From NCBI RefSeq assembly GCF_000308695.1, contig NZ_BAGG01000266.1, positions 159,347-223,346 of the forward strand: a stretch of DNA of 64,000 bases, read 5' to 3'. Of this stretch, positions 25,292 to 43,428 are shown one piece after another. The notes under the pieces were generated by a model. The model did no database searches and was not told the DNA's origin. It saw only the letters and a program-made list of their open reading frames with translations. A program made the translations under genes and the position numbers. This stretch comes from Nocardia takedensis NBRC 100417. Its GTDB lineage: Bacteria; Actinomycetota; Actinomycetes; Mycobacteriales; Mycobacteriaceae. Numbering within the stretch: the stretch's first letter is position 1; every line of letters starts with the position of its first letter.

Positions 25292-27075
25292 CGGGTCGAC
25301 TCCTGGGTCGTCGCGGTGAGCAGGTCTTCGGGGACGGGCACGCGGCGCGCGCGCACGTATTCGCCGATCGCCTTGCCCACCTGGTCGATTCGGGTGTTGG
25401 CGGAGCCGCCCGCGCCGAGCAGTCCGCGCAGCACGAAATGCACCGCGCGCAGGTCGGGGAATTCGTGCCGGACGATGTCGAGGTCGGCGGCCTCGGGGAT
25501 CAGCGTCCTGATCCGGTCGGTGCTCAGGTAGGCGCGCAGCCACGGCCACACCCGCGCGTCGGCGGTCCAGATCCCGAGATTGCTGTTGCCGCCCTTGTCG
25601 CCGCTGCGCGCGTGCGCGACCGTCCCGAGGGGGACTTCGCGCACCCGCTCGGCGGCCGGGGCGGGATCGGGTTCCGGATGCTCGGGTTGACGCGCGGTCT
25701 CGGTCCGCGCCGGCGGGTCGACGGTGAGTTCGCTGCCGTCGTCGAGTCGGACGCGGTGCGCGAGCGCGGCTTGGGGGAGCAGGCCCGGCCAGAACTCGAC
25801 GCGCGGTCGCGGGGTGGTGTTCAGCCCGGCCGCGACATCGTGGAAATAGCCCGGAATGCTCTGGAGGTACAGGCCGCCGAGTCGGCGCGCGAGATCGGCG
25901 CGGTCCAGCGCTCCGGCGGTGGGCGCGGTCAGCATGACGCGCACCGCCACCGTCGCCGCCCACTGCGAGGCCGGGTCGGGGTCGGGTGCGCCGATGGTCG
26001 TCAGGTGCACCGTGACGTCCTCGGGCAGATCGTGTTCGAGTTGGGCCCGCAGCAGGTCGACCTTCTCCGCCACGTGCGGCGCGGTCACGTAGACCGTGTT
26101 CACGATCGTGTATCCGACGGGGGCGAACAGCGCGACTTTGGTGGTGGGTGGCGGGGGACCGCCGCGCGCGCCGCTCACCAAAACCCGGTCCGGTCCGGCC
26201 GCGGTGACCCGCACATCGTCCAGGCGCACACTGACGTCCGGGTTCAGATACAGCGGCCCTTGGATCTCGTAGACCACCTGCGCGGTGACGGTGTCCGGGG
26301 TGACCGTGCCGCCGTCGCGCGCGTGTTTGGTGACGACGCAATTGCCGTCGGCGGCGATCTCCGCGAGCGGGAATCCGGGGACGACGCGATCGGGGATGTC
26401 GAGGAAGCCCGAGAAGTTGCCGCCGACGGCGTGCGGACCGCATTCGATGATGTGTCCGGCGACGACGGCCCCCGCCAGTGCGTCCCAGTCCTCGGGCGAC
26501 CAGTCGTGCCACCAGGCGGCGGGCCCGACGGTCAGCGACGCGTCGGTGACGCGCCCGCAGACCACGATGTCCGCGCCGGCGCGCAGGGCGGCGGCGATGC
26601 CCCAGCCGCCGAGGTAGGCGTTGGCCGCGAAGGGCGTGGCGGCCCAGTCGGCGAGCGCCGCGCCGGTGTCGAGGTGGTCGAAACGATGACCCGCCGCCCG
26701 TAGGCTCGCCAGGTCGGCCAGGATGTTGTCGCCTTCGATGTGGGCAACCCGCAGTGCCACGCCCGCCGCCGCGATCTCGGCGCGCAGCACCTCGGCCAGT
26801 ATCGCGGGCCGGAAGCCGCCCGCGTTGGTGACGACCTTGATCCCGCGCTCCGCGATCGCCCCGAGGTGCGGGCGCAGTTGGTCGACGAAATACTCCACGT
26901 ACCCGCGACTCGGATCGCGATGGTGGGCGGCCGAGAGCGAGGCGAGGGTGATCTCGGCCAGGTAGTCGCCGACCAGCACGTCGAACGGGTCGCCGCCCAT
27001 CGCCTCGTCGAACGCGCTGAAGCGGTCACCGTAGTAGCCGGAGAAATTCGCTACGCGGACGGGCTGCCTGGCCAT
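25288..27075 (-). CDS. AtuA-like (DUF1446) acyclic terpene utilisation protein
   Basis: A 595-residue protein with the AtuA/DUF1446 N-terminal domain (NFSGYYGDRFSAFDEAM, DYLAEITLASL, KVVTNAGGFRP, VCGRVTDASLTVGP) and the separate AtuA C-terminal domain (ARSGDKGGNSNLGIWT) fused at the end. AtuA is needed for citronellol/geraniol breakdown in Pseudomonas, but its reaction is unclear and homologues occur in many fatty and terpenoid acid operons. First gene of a two-gene operon with the CoA-transferase, divergent from a LysR gene across 131 bp. Confidence 0.85.
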   Translation of the reverse strand: MARQPVRVANFSGYYGDRFSAFDEAMGGDPFDVLVGDYLAEITLASLSAAHHRDPSRGYVEYFVDQLRPHLGAIAERGIKVVTNAGGFRPAILAEVLRAEIAAAGVALRVAHIEGDNILADLASLRAAGHRFDHLDTGAALADWAATPFAANAYLGGWGIAAALRAGADIVVCGRVTDASLTVGPAAWWHDWSPEDWDALAGAVVAGHIIECGPHAVGGNFSGFLDIPDRVVPGFPLAEIAADGNCVVTKHARDGGTVTPDTVTAQVVYEIQGPLYLNPDVSVRLDDVRVTAAGPDRVLVSGARGGPPPPTTKVALFAPVGYTIVNTVYVTAPHVAEKVDLLRAQLEHDLPEDVTVHLTTIGAPDPDPASQWAATVAVRVMLTAPTAGALDRADLARRLGGLYLQSIPGYFHDVAAGLNTTPRPRVEFWPGLLPQAALAHRVRLDDGSELTVDPPARTETARQPEHPEPDPAPAAERVREVPLGTVAHARSGDKGGNSNLGIWTADARVWPWLRAYLSTDRIRTLIPEAADLDIVRHEFPDLRAVHFVLRGLLGAGGSANTRIDQVGKAIGEYVRARRVPVPEDLLTATTQESTR

Positions 27076-27206
27076 CGGCCACCTCCTCGTGGTCGGGATG
27101 TCCGCTCAGGCTAGGGCGCGGCCGCGGCCGGTCACCAGCATCGTTTCGCGAAGGTGGAGATGACCGGATCGGTCCTGGCGCGGGGGCCGCGGATAAGGTA
27201 GCGGCT

Positions 27207-28139
27207 GTGGACCTACTGCACCTGCGCTACTTCGTCGCGGTGGCCGAGGAACGGAGTTTCACGCGCGCGGCGGTCCGCTTGCACATGGCGGCCTCACCGC
27301 TGAGTCAGCGCGTCAAGGAATTGGAGCGCGAATTCGGCGTGGCCCTGTTCGTGCGCGCCCACCACCGCATCGATCTCACCGAGGCGGGCGCGGCGCTGCT
27401 GCCGCGCGCGATCGACGTCCTGGCGCGCGCCGACGCACTGCCCGCACTCGTGCGCGAAGTGCGCGCGGACACCGTGCGCACCGCGGTCGTCGGGATTGCG
27501 CCGGAGGTCTCGGCGCAGGTCCGCGACACGTTCCTGGCCGAACTGGCGCACCGGCACCCGGACATCGCGCCGCGCCTGGTCCCGGCCAGCACCGAACCCC
27601 TGCTGCGGGATCTGCGCGCGGGCAAGGTCGACCTCGCCCTGGTACACGGCCCGGTCGGCGGAACCGATATCGGCACCTCGCTGATCGAACGGCAACCGGT
27701 CGGCGTCGCGGTCGGCGTCGGCGCGGTGGCCGCCGACCGCACCTCGGTCCGCCTGGCCGAGTTGACCGGCATCGCCTTCGCCTCGATCAACCACTCGGCC
27801 GCACCGGAGATCTACCGCGACCTGGACCGCCTGCTCGACCGGCACGGCATCCGTGAGCGCGTCACCCTCGGCGGGGACAATTTCGCCGGCTTGGTGCACC
27901 TGGTCGCCACCGGTCAGGCGTTCACCCTCGTCGGACTCGGCAACGGGATGGTCAACCGTCTCTTCCACGGCGAACCGGTGCGCATCCTGCCCATCGAGGG
28001 CATGCGCGCGCGGATCAGCACCGTCGCCGCCTGGCGGGAGAACCGCGCGCGAACCGAGCGATTGGTGACCGAACTGGTCGCCGCGGTCGCCGATCTGCGT
28101 CTCGGGCCGTCCCCGACCGCCGACCGCGAGGCCGGCTGA
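27207..28139 (+). CDS. LysR-family transcriptional regulator
   Basis: A 310-residue LysR regulator. The HTH covers residues about 3-60 (LHLRYFVAVAEERSFTRAAV, SPLSQRVKELEREFGVALF) and the effector-binding domain follows. GTG start. It is transcribed away from the AtuA-like/CoA-transferase operon, which it most likely controls, perhaps with the fused acyl-CoA dehydrogenase nearby. The C-terminal 20 residues are disordered. The inducing molecule is unknown but would be a CoA ester or free acid if the operon is catabolic. Confidence 0.88.
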   Translation: MDLLHLRYFVAVAEERSFTRAAVRLHMAASPLSQRVKELEREFGVALFVRAHHRIDLTEAGAALLPRAIDVLARADALPALVREVRADTVRTAVVGIAPEVSAQVRDTFLAELAHRHPDIAPRLVPASTEPLLRDLRAGKVDLALVHGPVGGTDIGTSLIERQPVGVAVGVGAVAADRTSVRLAELTGIAFASINHSAAPEIYRDLDRLLDRHGIRERVTLGGDNFAGLVHLVATGQAFTLVGLGNGMVNRLFHGEPVRILPIEGMRARISTVAAWRENRARTERLVTELVAAVADLRLGPSPTADREAG

Positions 28140-28146
28140 CCCACGG

Positions 28147-29259
28147 TCAGGGTTGCGGGGCGTAGCGCAGGATGCCCGCGGCCTGGACGCCGTCGGGAAG
28201 GTCCTCGGCGCGCACGGCCAGCACCCGACCGCCGGTGAGCAGGACCCGGCGGCTGACCTCGTCCAGCACGCCGGGCGCGCCGCCGTTGGCCGCGCCGCCG
28301 AAATCGACCGCGCCGTCCGGCGATATCGAACCGGGGACCGAGGCGTCCATGTCGACCAGCAGCGTGTCCACCGCGCCCGCCGAGGCGGCCCGGGCCAGAT
28401 CCGACAGGTCGGTGGCGGCGCGTCCTTCGCTGCCGCGCTGTCCCAGCAGATCGACCAGATCGGCGAGTTCCTCGGCGTAGTGCCGGTCGAGGATTTCGCG
28501 GGACCGGTCGGCCAGTTCCTGGTCGGAGGTCTTCTCCGGGTTGCCGGGGATGCTCTCGGGCAACAGGTTGTCGTAGCTGTTGACCGAGCGGAACAGCGCG
28601 TCGGTGGGTTCGGCGGCGGCCAGGATCAGCGGGACGTGGCGGCCCGCGAGCACATCGCGCAGTTCCGAGTCGACCGCGCGGGCGTACTGCCGTACCCGCA
28701 TCTTGCGGCCTTCGTGGCCCTGCACCCGCCCCTTCGGCGCGCGATCGCCCAGGCTGGCCTTGCCCGCGTGATCGGAGGCGCTGGTCGGCAGTCCCGGCAC
28801 CCGCAGCGTCTCGGCGGGTTGGTCCGCGCTGACCTCGACCACGCGCACACTGCCCTCGGCCAGCGCGAGCACGAACGCCGACTGCGGGAAGGTCACCGTC
28901 CGCAGCAGGCGGGTCAGGTCGAAGCGGTCGCCGACGGTCTCCGAGGCGCGCAACTGGTTGGGCACCCGGAAGGTGCGGATGCGCGCGGGGGTGGCGAGGG
29001 TGACCAGGGTCCGGGCCTGATACCGCCAGAAGTCCGCGTCGTCGACGTAGGTGTCGAACTCCTCCTGCATCGCCTCGCGCGCGCCGGCGTCGGTGACGTT
29101 CTCGAGCGCCCGCCGGACCTGGTCGGCGAAAGCGATCCGGTTGCGATCCGGGTCGGCGGTATCCGATTCGGTGGGGGTGTAGATCGTGACGCACCAGTCG
29201 TCGGTCACGGCGGCCAGGGCCTGGATCTCGCGGTGGGTCGGGATATCGGTGTGCAACAC
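28147..29259 (-). CDS. baeRF-family (eRF1-like) protein
   Basis: A 370-residue protein that resembles the bacterial archaeo-eukaryotic release-factor family (baeRF, family 3 type). VTIYTPTES near the N-terminus, then FVLALAEGSVRVVEVS at about 120-135 and a C-terminal VDTLLVDMDASVPG, LTGGRVLAVRAEDLPDG and GILRY mirror the eRF1-like fold of those proteins. Members are thought to act on stalled ribosomes or as stress factors; function in bacteria is not established. Transcribed alone, facing away from the polyketide cluster. Confidence 0.75.
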   Translation of the reverse strand: MLHTDIPTHREIQALAAVTDDWCVTIYTPTESDTADPDRNRIAFADQVRRALENVTDAGAREAMQEEFDTYVDDADFWRYQARTLVTLATPARIRTFRVPNQLRASETVGDRFDLTRLLRTVTFPQSAFVLALAEGSVRVVEVSADQPAETLRVPGLPTSASDHAGKASLGDRAPKGRVQGHEGRKMRVRQYARAVDSELRDVLAGRHVPLILAAAEPTDALFRSVNSYDNLLPESIPGNPEKTSDQELADRSREILDRHYAEELADLVDLLGQRGSEGRAATDLSDLARAASAGAVDTLLVDMDASVPGSISPDGAVDFGGAANGGAPGVLDEVSRRVLLTGGRVLAVRAEDLPDGVQAAGILRYAPQP

Positions 29260-29783
29260 GGACGAGCCTCCTCTGTCGGTCGGACCGGCGGCCCGCGCCG
29301 CATCCGGCGCGCCGGCTACTTTTCAGCGAACTCTACTGGACCGGGGTGGGCGCGCATTCCCGTCTCGGGCAACCCGCCGGTAGGCCACCGATCCGCGCGA
29401 CGGGCGGCGCACATCGAGCCGGCCGACATCTCGGCCGCCCTTGTCGGGGGCCGTGGAATCGGCGGTGGTCGGCCCCGTGCCCCGGAGCAACCGGACGACC
29501 GCGGCGGTCGACTGCGGAAAATGCGGCGGTCGGCGGGCCCGGCCACGACGCGGTCGGTCGACGCCCCGAACAGTTACTCCGGCCGCCGCGGACCCGCGCC
29601 GCCGCCGTCCGTTTGCGGGCCTCGCGCCCCGCCGGCCGGCACCTGACAGGTCGGGTTCGAACCTCCGTGGTTTCGCAAAAACCGTTGATACAGTCCAGGT
29701 TGCGAACGCGGCACGATCCGTCCGGCCACGCAACGGGGCAGGCCCGGACCCATGCTCGACCGTTCACCCGAGGGGAGTGCACA
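29260..29783. other. Intergenic region, no supported gene
   Basis: A 524-bp gap between divergent genes (baeRF-like and MmpL-like). Frames here are Arg/Pro/Ser-rich and have no family. A TTGATA at about 29684 might be a -35 element for the transporter gene, but no good -10 follows. No palindrome like that at 49894 was found. Confidence 0.5.
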
Positions 29784-32150
29784 GTGTCTTCGAGGTCAGG
29801 GACAGAGCTGCCGACCGGCGGTTCCAGGCCGTGGGCCGAGGCCGTCGCCGGAGCGACCGCGCGGGCCAAGTGGGGGGTGCTGGTCCTCTGGCTGGCGCTG
29901 CTGGTGCTCGGTGGGCTCGGCGCGGGATCGCTGGCCGAGCGGCTGAGCAACGGTTCGGGTCCGCCGTCGAGCGCGGACAGCGTACGGGTGGACGCCTTGC
30001 TGGCGGACGGATTCCAGGGCCGCAGCGAGACCACGATGGCGCTGGTGGTGCGCGACGAGCGCAACACCGCCGAGAGCGCGGCTTTCGACGCGCGCGTGCG
30101 CGGGGTCGTGGACGAGGTGCTCGCCGACCCGCGCCTGGGCGGGACCAGCGCCTACGGCTGGAACACCGCGGCCCCCGAACGGCGCGACGCTTTCGTCGGC
30201 GCGGACGACCGCACCGCGCTAGTCTCCGTCGGTCTCGGTCTCGACGACACCGCGGCGACCACGGCGCTGCCGTCGATGCAGCGGGAATTCGACGACCGGT
30301 ACGGGCCCGAGGGGCTGCGGGTGGCGCTGGTCAACATCCAGGCGTTCCAGGGTGAGCTGATCGAGGAGAGCGCCGAATCGCTGGCCCGCGCCGAGATCCT
30401 GGCGCTGCCGCTGATCGTCGTCGTGTTGCTGCTGCTGTTCCGCAGCGTCACCGCCACGGTGGTCGCGCTGGCCACCACTCTCACCGGGATCGCGTTCACC
30501 CTGGGCATCCTGGACGTGATCGCGCAACACGTCCTGCTCAACGTCTTCGCCCAGAACATCGTCGTGATGCTGGGGCTGGGCGTAGGCGTGGACTACGCGC
30601 TGGTCATGCTCAAACGCTTCAAACAGGAACTGGCCGAAGGGGCGACGACGCACGCCGCGGTCGCGCGCACCGTCGCCACGGCGGGCCATACCGTGATCGC
30701 CTCGGCGTTGACGATCATCGTCGCGGTCGCGGCCTTGTTCGTGACGCCGATGAACGCCGTGATCTCCCTCGCGATCGGCGCGGCGCTGGTGGTGGCGATG
30801 GCGATGCTGGTCGCGGTGCTGCTGCTGCCCGCGCTGCTGCACGTGCTCGGGCACCGGATCAACGCGGGTCGGGTCTGGGTGCCCGCCGCACTGCGCCGCG
30901 ACGAATCCGATCCGGAGTCGACCCGCTGGTACAAGGTGACCCTGTGGGTGATGAACCGGCCGGTGCTGTGCCTGGTCACCGTGGTCACCGCGCTCGCGCT
31001 GCTGGCCGTCCCGGTGTTCGGCATGAAGCTGTACACGCCCGACGCGCGCAGTCTGTCCGAGGAATCGGCGGTCGGCGCGGGCGCGCAGATCGTCGCCGAA
31101 CAGTTCGGTCCCGGCGCGGCGAGCCCGATCGTGGTGGTGCTCGAGCCGAAGGACGACGGGCCGTTCGACGCCGCCGCGCTGGCCGAACTGACGCGCTTCG
31201 TCGGGGAGGTGAAGGCGCTACCTGACGTCGCCGCCGTCAACTCGGCGCTGCCCTTCCTGCAGGGCCTCTCGCCCGCCGATCCGCGCGCCGCGCTCGATCC
31301 GGCCGTGCTGGCGCGCGTTCCGGCGGATCTCGCCGCGGGCGTGCGTCACTTCGTCGCGGGCGACGGCGAGAAGTTCGTGGTGGAGGTGGTCGCCACCGGC
31401 CGCAGTTCCGAGGACGTGTCGCGGCGACTGCTCGACGACGTGCGCGCGCGTGCCGCCGAATCGCGCGTGCTGACAGCCGTCGTCGGTGGTGAGACCGCGC
31501 GCGGTGACGATTCGAACGCCGAGATCGCGCGGGCGCTGCCGCTGGTGCTGATCCTGATGCTGGTGGCCGTGTACCTGGTGCTGTTGGGCACCTTCCGCTC
31601 GGTGTTCCTGCCGCTCAAGGCGATCGCGACCAATGTGCTGACCGTCGGCGCCACCTTCGGCGTGATGGTGATGATCTTCCAATTCGGTTGGGCCCCCGAC
31701 TGGCTGGGGCTGGGGTCGGCGGGCGGACTGTTCTTCATCGACCCGCTGATCGTGTTGGCGCTGATCGTCGGCCTCAGCACCGACTACGAGGTCTTCCTGC
31801 TCAGCCGGGTCCGCGAGGAGTATCTGGCCTCGGGGGACAACCGCGCGGCGGTGGCGCGCGGCATGGCGCGCACCGCGCCGATGATCACGGGCGCGGCGGT
31901 GTTGATGATCGTCGTGTTCGGCGCGTTCGGCTTCTCCGGGCTGATGCCGATCCAGCACCTGGGCATCGGTCTCGCGGTGGCCGTCGCCATCGACGCGACG
32001 GTGGTGCGCGTGGTCGTGGTGCCCGCGGCGATGCAGCTCATGGGTCGGTGGAACTGGTGGAATCCGCTCGAGCGCAACCCGGTTGGCCGGACCCTGCCAT
32101 CCTCGTCGACAGGGTCGTCGCCGCGTTCGCCGTCCAGTAGCGTGGGTTGA
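29784..32150 (+). CDS. MmpL/ActII-3-type RND transporter
   Basis: A 788-residue RND-superfamily exporter. Twelve membrane segments lie in two halves, each opened by a large extracytoplasmic loop. The two MMPL signatures are visible: GLGVGVDYALVMLKRFKQEL and GLSTDYEVFLLSRVREEY, with the intramembrane Asp-Tyr pair used for proton coupling. The GTG at 29784 has AGGGGAG 6 bp upstream. A hairpin follows the stop. Such proteins export lipids or hydrophobic natural products; next to a PKS cluster with a lipid starter, export or self-protection is a reasonable inference. Confidence 0.88.
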   Translation: MSSRSGTELPTGGSRPWAEAVAGATARAKWGVLVLWLALLVLGGLGAGSLAERLSNGSGPPSSADSVRVDALLADGFQGRSETTMALVVRDERNTAESAAFDARVRGVVDEVLADPRLGGTSAYGWNTAAPERRDAFVGADDRTALVSVGLGLDDTAATTALPSMQREFDDRYGPEGLRVALVNIQAFQGELIEESAESLARAEILALPLIVVVLLLLFRSVTATVVALATTLTGIAFTLGILDVIAQHVLLNVFAQNIVVMLGLGVGVDYALVMLKRFKQELAEGATTHAAVARTVATAGHTVIASALTIIVAVAALFVTPMNAVISLAIGAALVVAMAMLVAVLLLPALLHVLGHRINAGRVWVPAALRRDESDPESTRWYKVTLWVMNRPVLCLVTVVTALALLAVPVFGMKLYTPDARSLSEESAVGAGAQIVAEQFGPGAASPIVVVLEPKDDGPFDAAALAELTRFVGEVKALPDVAAVNSALPFLQGLSPADPRAALDPAVLARVPADLAAGVRHFVAGDGEKFVVEVVATGRSSEDVSRRLLDDVRARAAESRVLTAVVGGETARGDDSNAEIARALPLVLILMLVAVYLVLLGTFRSVFLPLKAIATNVLTVGATFGVMVMIFQFGWAPDWLGLGSAGGLFFIDPLIVLALIVGLSTDYEVFLLSRVREEYLASGDNRAAVARGMARTAPMITGAAVLMIVVFGAFGFSGLMPIQHLGIGLAVAVAIDATVVRVVVVPAAMQLMGRWNWWNPLERNPVGRTLPSSSTGSSPRSPSSSVG

Positions 32151-32180
32151 GGCACCGGAGCGACCCGAAGTCGCGGTGCC
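32151..32180 (+). terminator. Hairpin right after the MmpL-like gene
   Basis: GGCACC-GGA-GCGAC pairs with GTCGC-GGTGCC around CCGAA, giving an 11-bp stem with a small bulge that begins at the base after the stop codon. Likely terminator separating the transporter from the regulator gene. Confidence 0.65.
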
Positions 32181-32408
32181 GTGGAAGTATCCGCCGATCC
32201 GACCCGACTCGAATCAGTCCGCATCGTGGCGGGCCGCGATTCCACGTCGGCATGGTCCCTGCACAGCGTTGTTCGATGGTCCGGGAATCGGTAGCCGGCC
32301 GAATCCCGCATGTTCCCCGTGGCTCTCGCGCGTATTCACGGTGTACGACCAGCGATGGACCGTGCCGTCGGATCGGCGTGTCTCCGGAGATCCCGAGGGA
32401 GCCCGACA

Positions 32409-33017
32409 GTGAACAATCCAGCACGACAGGCATTGCACGGAGCTATCGCCACGAACAACAACACCCGGATATCGGTGAGCGCGGTGGCCTGGGAGCCGGT
32501 CGCCGCGATCGAATGCGAAGAATGGCTGCGCCACGGCGGACGCCTCGGCACGATCGGCCGGGCAGCGGCCTGGTGGATCGGTGACTGGGTCAACTACGGC
32601 AACATCAAATTCGGCGAGAAGTATTCTCGGGCCGCGCGAATCACGGGCTACGATGTGCAGAGCCTGATGAATATGGCCTATGTGGCGTCTCGTTTCTCGA
32701 TCGAGCGTCGCCGCGAACGGCTCTCGTGGAGTCACCACGCCGAAGTCGCGGCGCTCGAGCCGCACGCGCAGGACCAGTGGCTGCTGCACGCCGAGGAGTC
32801 CAAGTTGTCGGTGCGCGGCCTGCGCGAGGAATTGCGGGCCGAGCGACGCAAGGCGGCCGCCGCGGAGGACGGCGAGACGGCCGAGGCGAGCGCGATGGAA
32901 CCGGTGGAGGGGTTGCCCACCGCGGAGCCGGTCTGTCCGCAATGCGGATTCCATCTCGCCCAGAGCGCGGAATCCGGCACGCGGGTCACGCGCAAGACGG
33001 CGTTGCGATCGGCCTAG
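32409..33017 (+). CDS. LmbU-family pathway regulator
   Basis: A 202-residue protein matching LmbU/NovE/HmtD, DNA-binding activators found in natural product clusters. Diagnostic stretches are GTIGRAAAWWIGDWVNYG, KYSRAARITGYDVQSLMNMA, VASRFSIERRRERLSWSHHA and EVAALEPHAQDQWLLHAE. A Zn-ribbon-like CPQC at the C-terminus has no second Cys pair. GTG at 32409 is chosen because GAGGGAG lies 6 bp before it; an in-frame ATG at 32310 would add 33 unusual residues. Located just before PKS A, it is the only pathway-type regulator seen in the cluster. Confidence 0.85.
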   Translation: MNNPARQALHGAIATNNNTRISVSAVAWEPVAAIECEEWLRHGGRLGTIGRAAAWWIGDWVNYGNIKFGEKYSRAARITGYDVQSLMNMAYVASRFSIERRRERLSWSHHAEVAALEPHAQDQWLLHAEESKLSVRGLREELRAERRKAAAAEDGETAEASAMEPVEGLPTAEPVCPQCGFHLAQSAESGTRVTRKTALRSA

Positions 33018-33026
33018 CCGCGCGCG

Positions 33027-33044
33027 TCTCCCGACGTCGGTAGA
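33027..33044. promoter_or_regulatory. Palindrome in the PKS A leader, copy of the 49894 operator
   Basis: TCTCCCGACGTCGGTAGA is an 18-bp palindrome with one mismatched pair. Together with the downstream ATTCGT it matches the perfect palindrome at 49895-49912 and its flank. The site is 145 bp upstream of the PKS A start, in the lmbU-PKS A gap. Likely operator of a cluster regulator; which protein binds is unknown. Confidence 0.65.
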
Positions 33045-33049
33045 TTCGT

Positions 33050-33071
33050 CGCGTCCGCCGCCACGGACGCG
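33050..33071 (+). terminator. Hairpin downstream of lmbU-like gene
   Basis: CGCGTCCG (33050-33057) and CGGACGCG (33064-33071) form a perfect 8-bp stem with a 6-nt loop, 32 bp after the regulator stop. It may be a terminator or part of the PKS A leader. Confidence 0.45.
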
Positions 33072-33188
33072 TCATCACCGAAATTCGCTGCGATTCATCG
33101 ACTTTGCGGCCTTTGATCCCGCTCCGGTAAATGTGGGATGCGTCGGATGTTCCTGTTCCATCGACAGTGATTCGGGGTGCGTTGATCC

Positions 33189-43385
<10,197 letters not shown>

Positions 43386-43428
43386 GGCGGGCCGGTGGGA
43401 GCCATACCGGAACAGAGATGAGGCTCGA

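Noticed and set aside
25292..26512. Upstream extension of the CoA-transferase on the minus strand
   Set aside because: It is a shadow frame of the AtuA-like gene with Arg/Pro bias; the TTG at 25291 overlaps the AtuA stop and has AGGAG upstream.
29346..29783. In-frame extension of the MmpL gene by about 146 codons
   Set aside because: The extension is Arg/Pro/Gly-rich without a membrane or signal feature, while the GTG at 29784 has a good ribosome binding site and begins a normal RND N-terminus.
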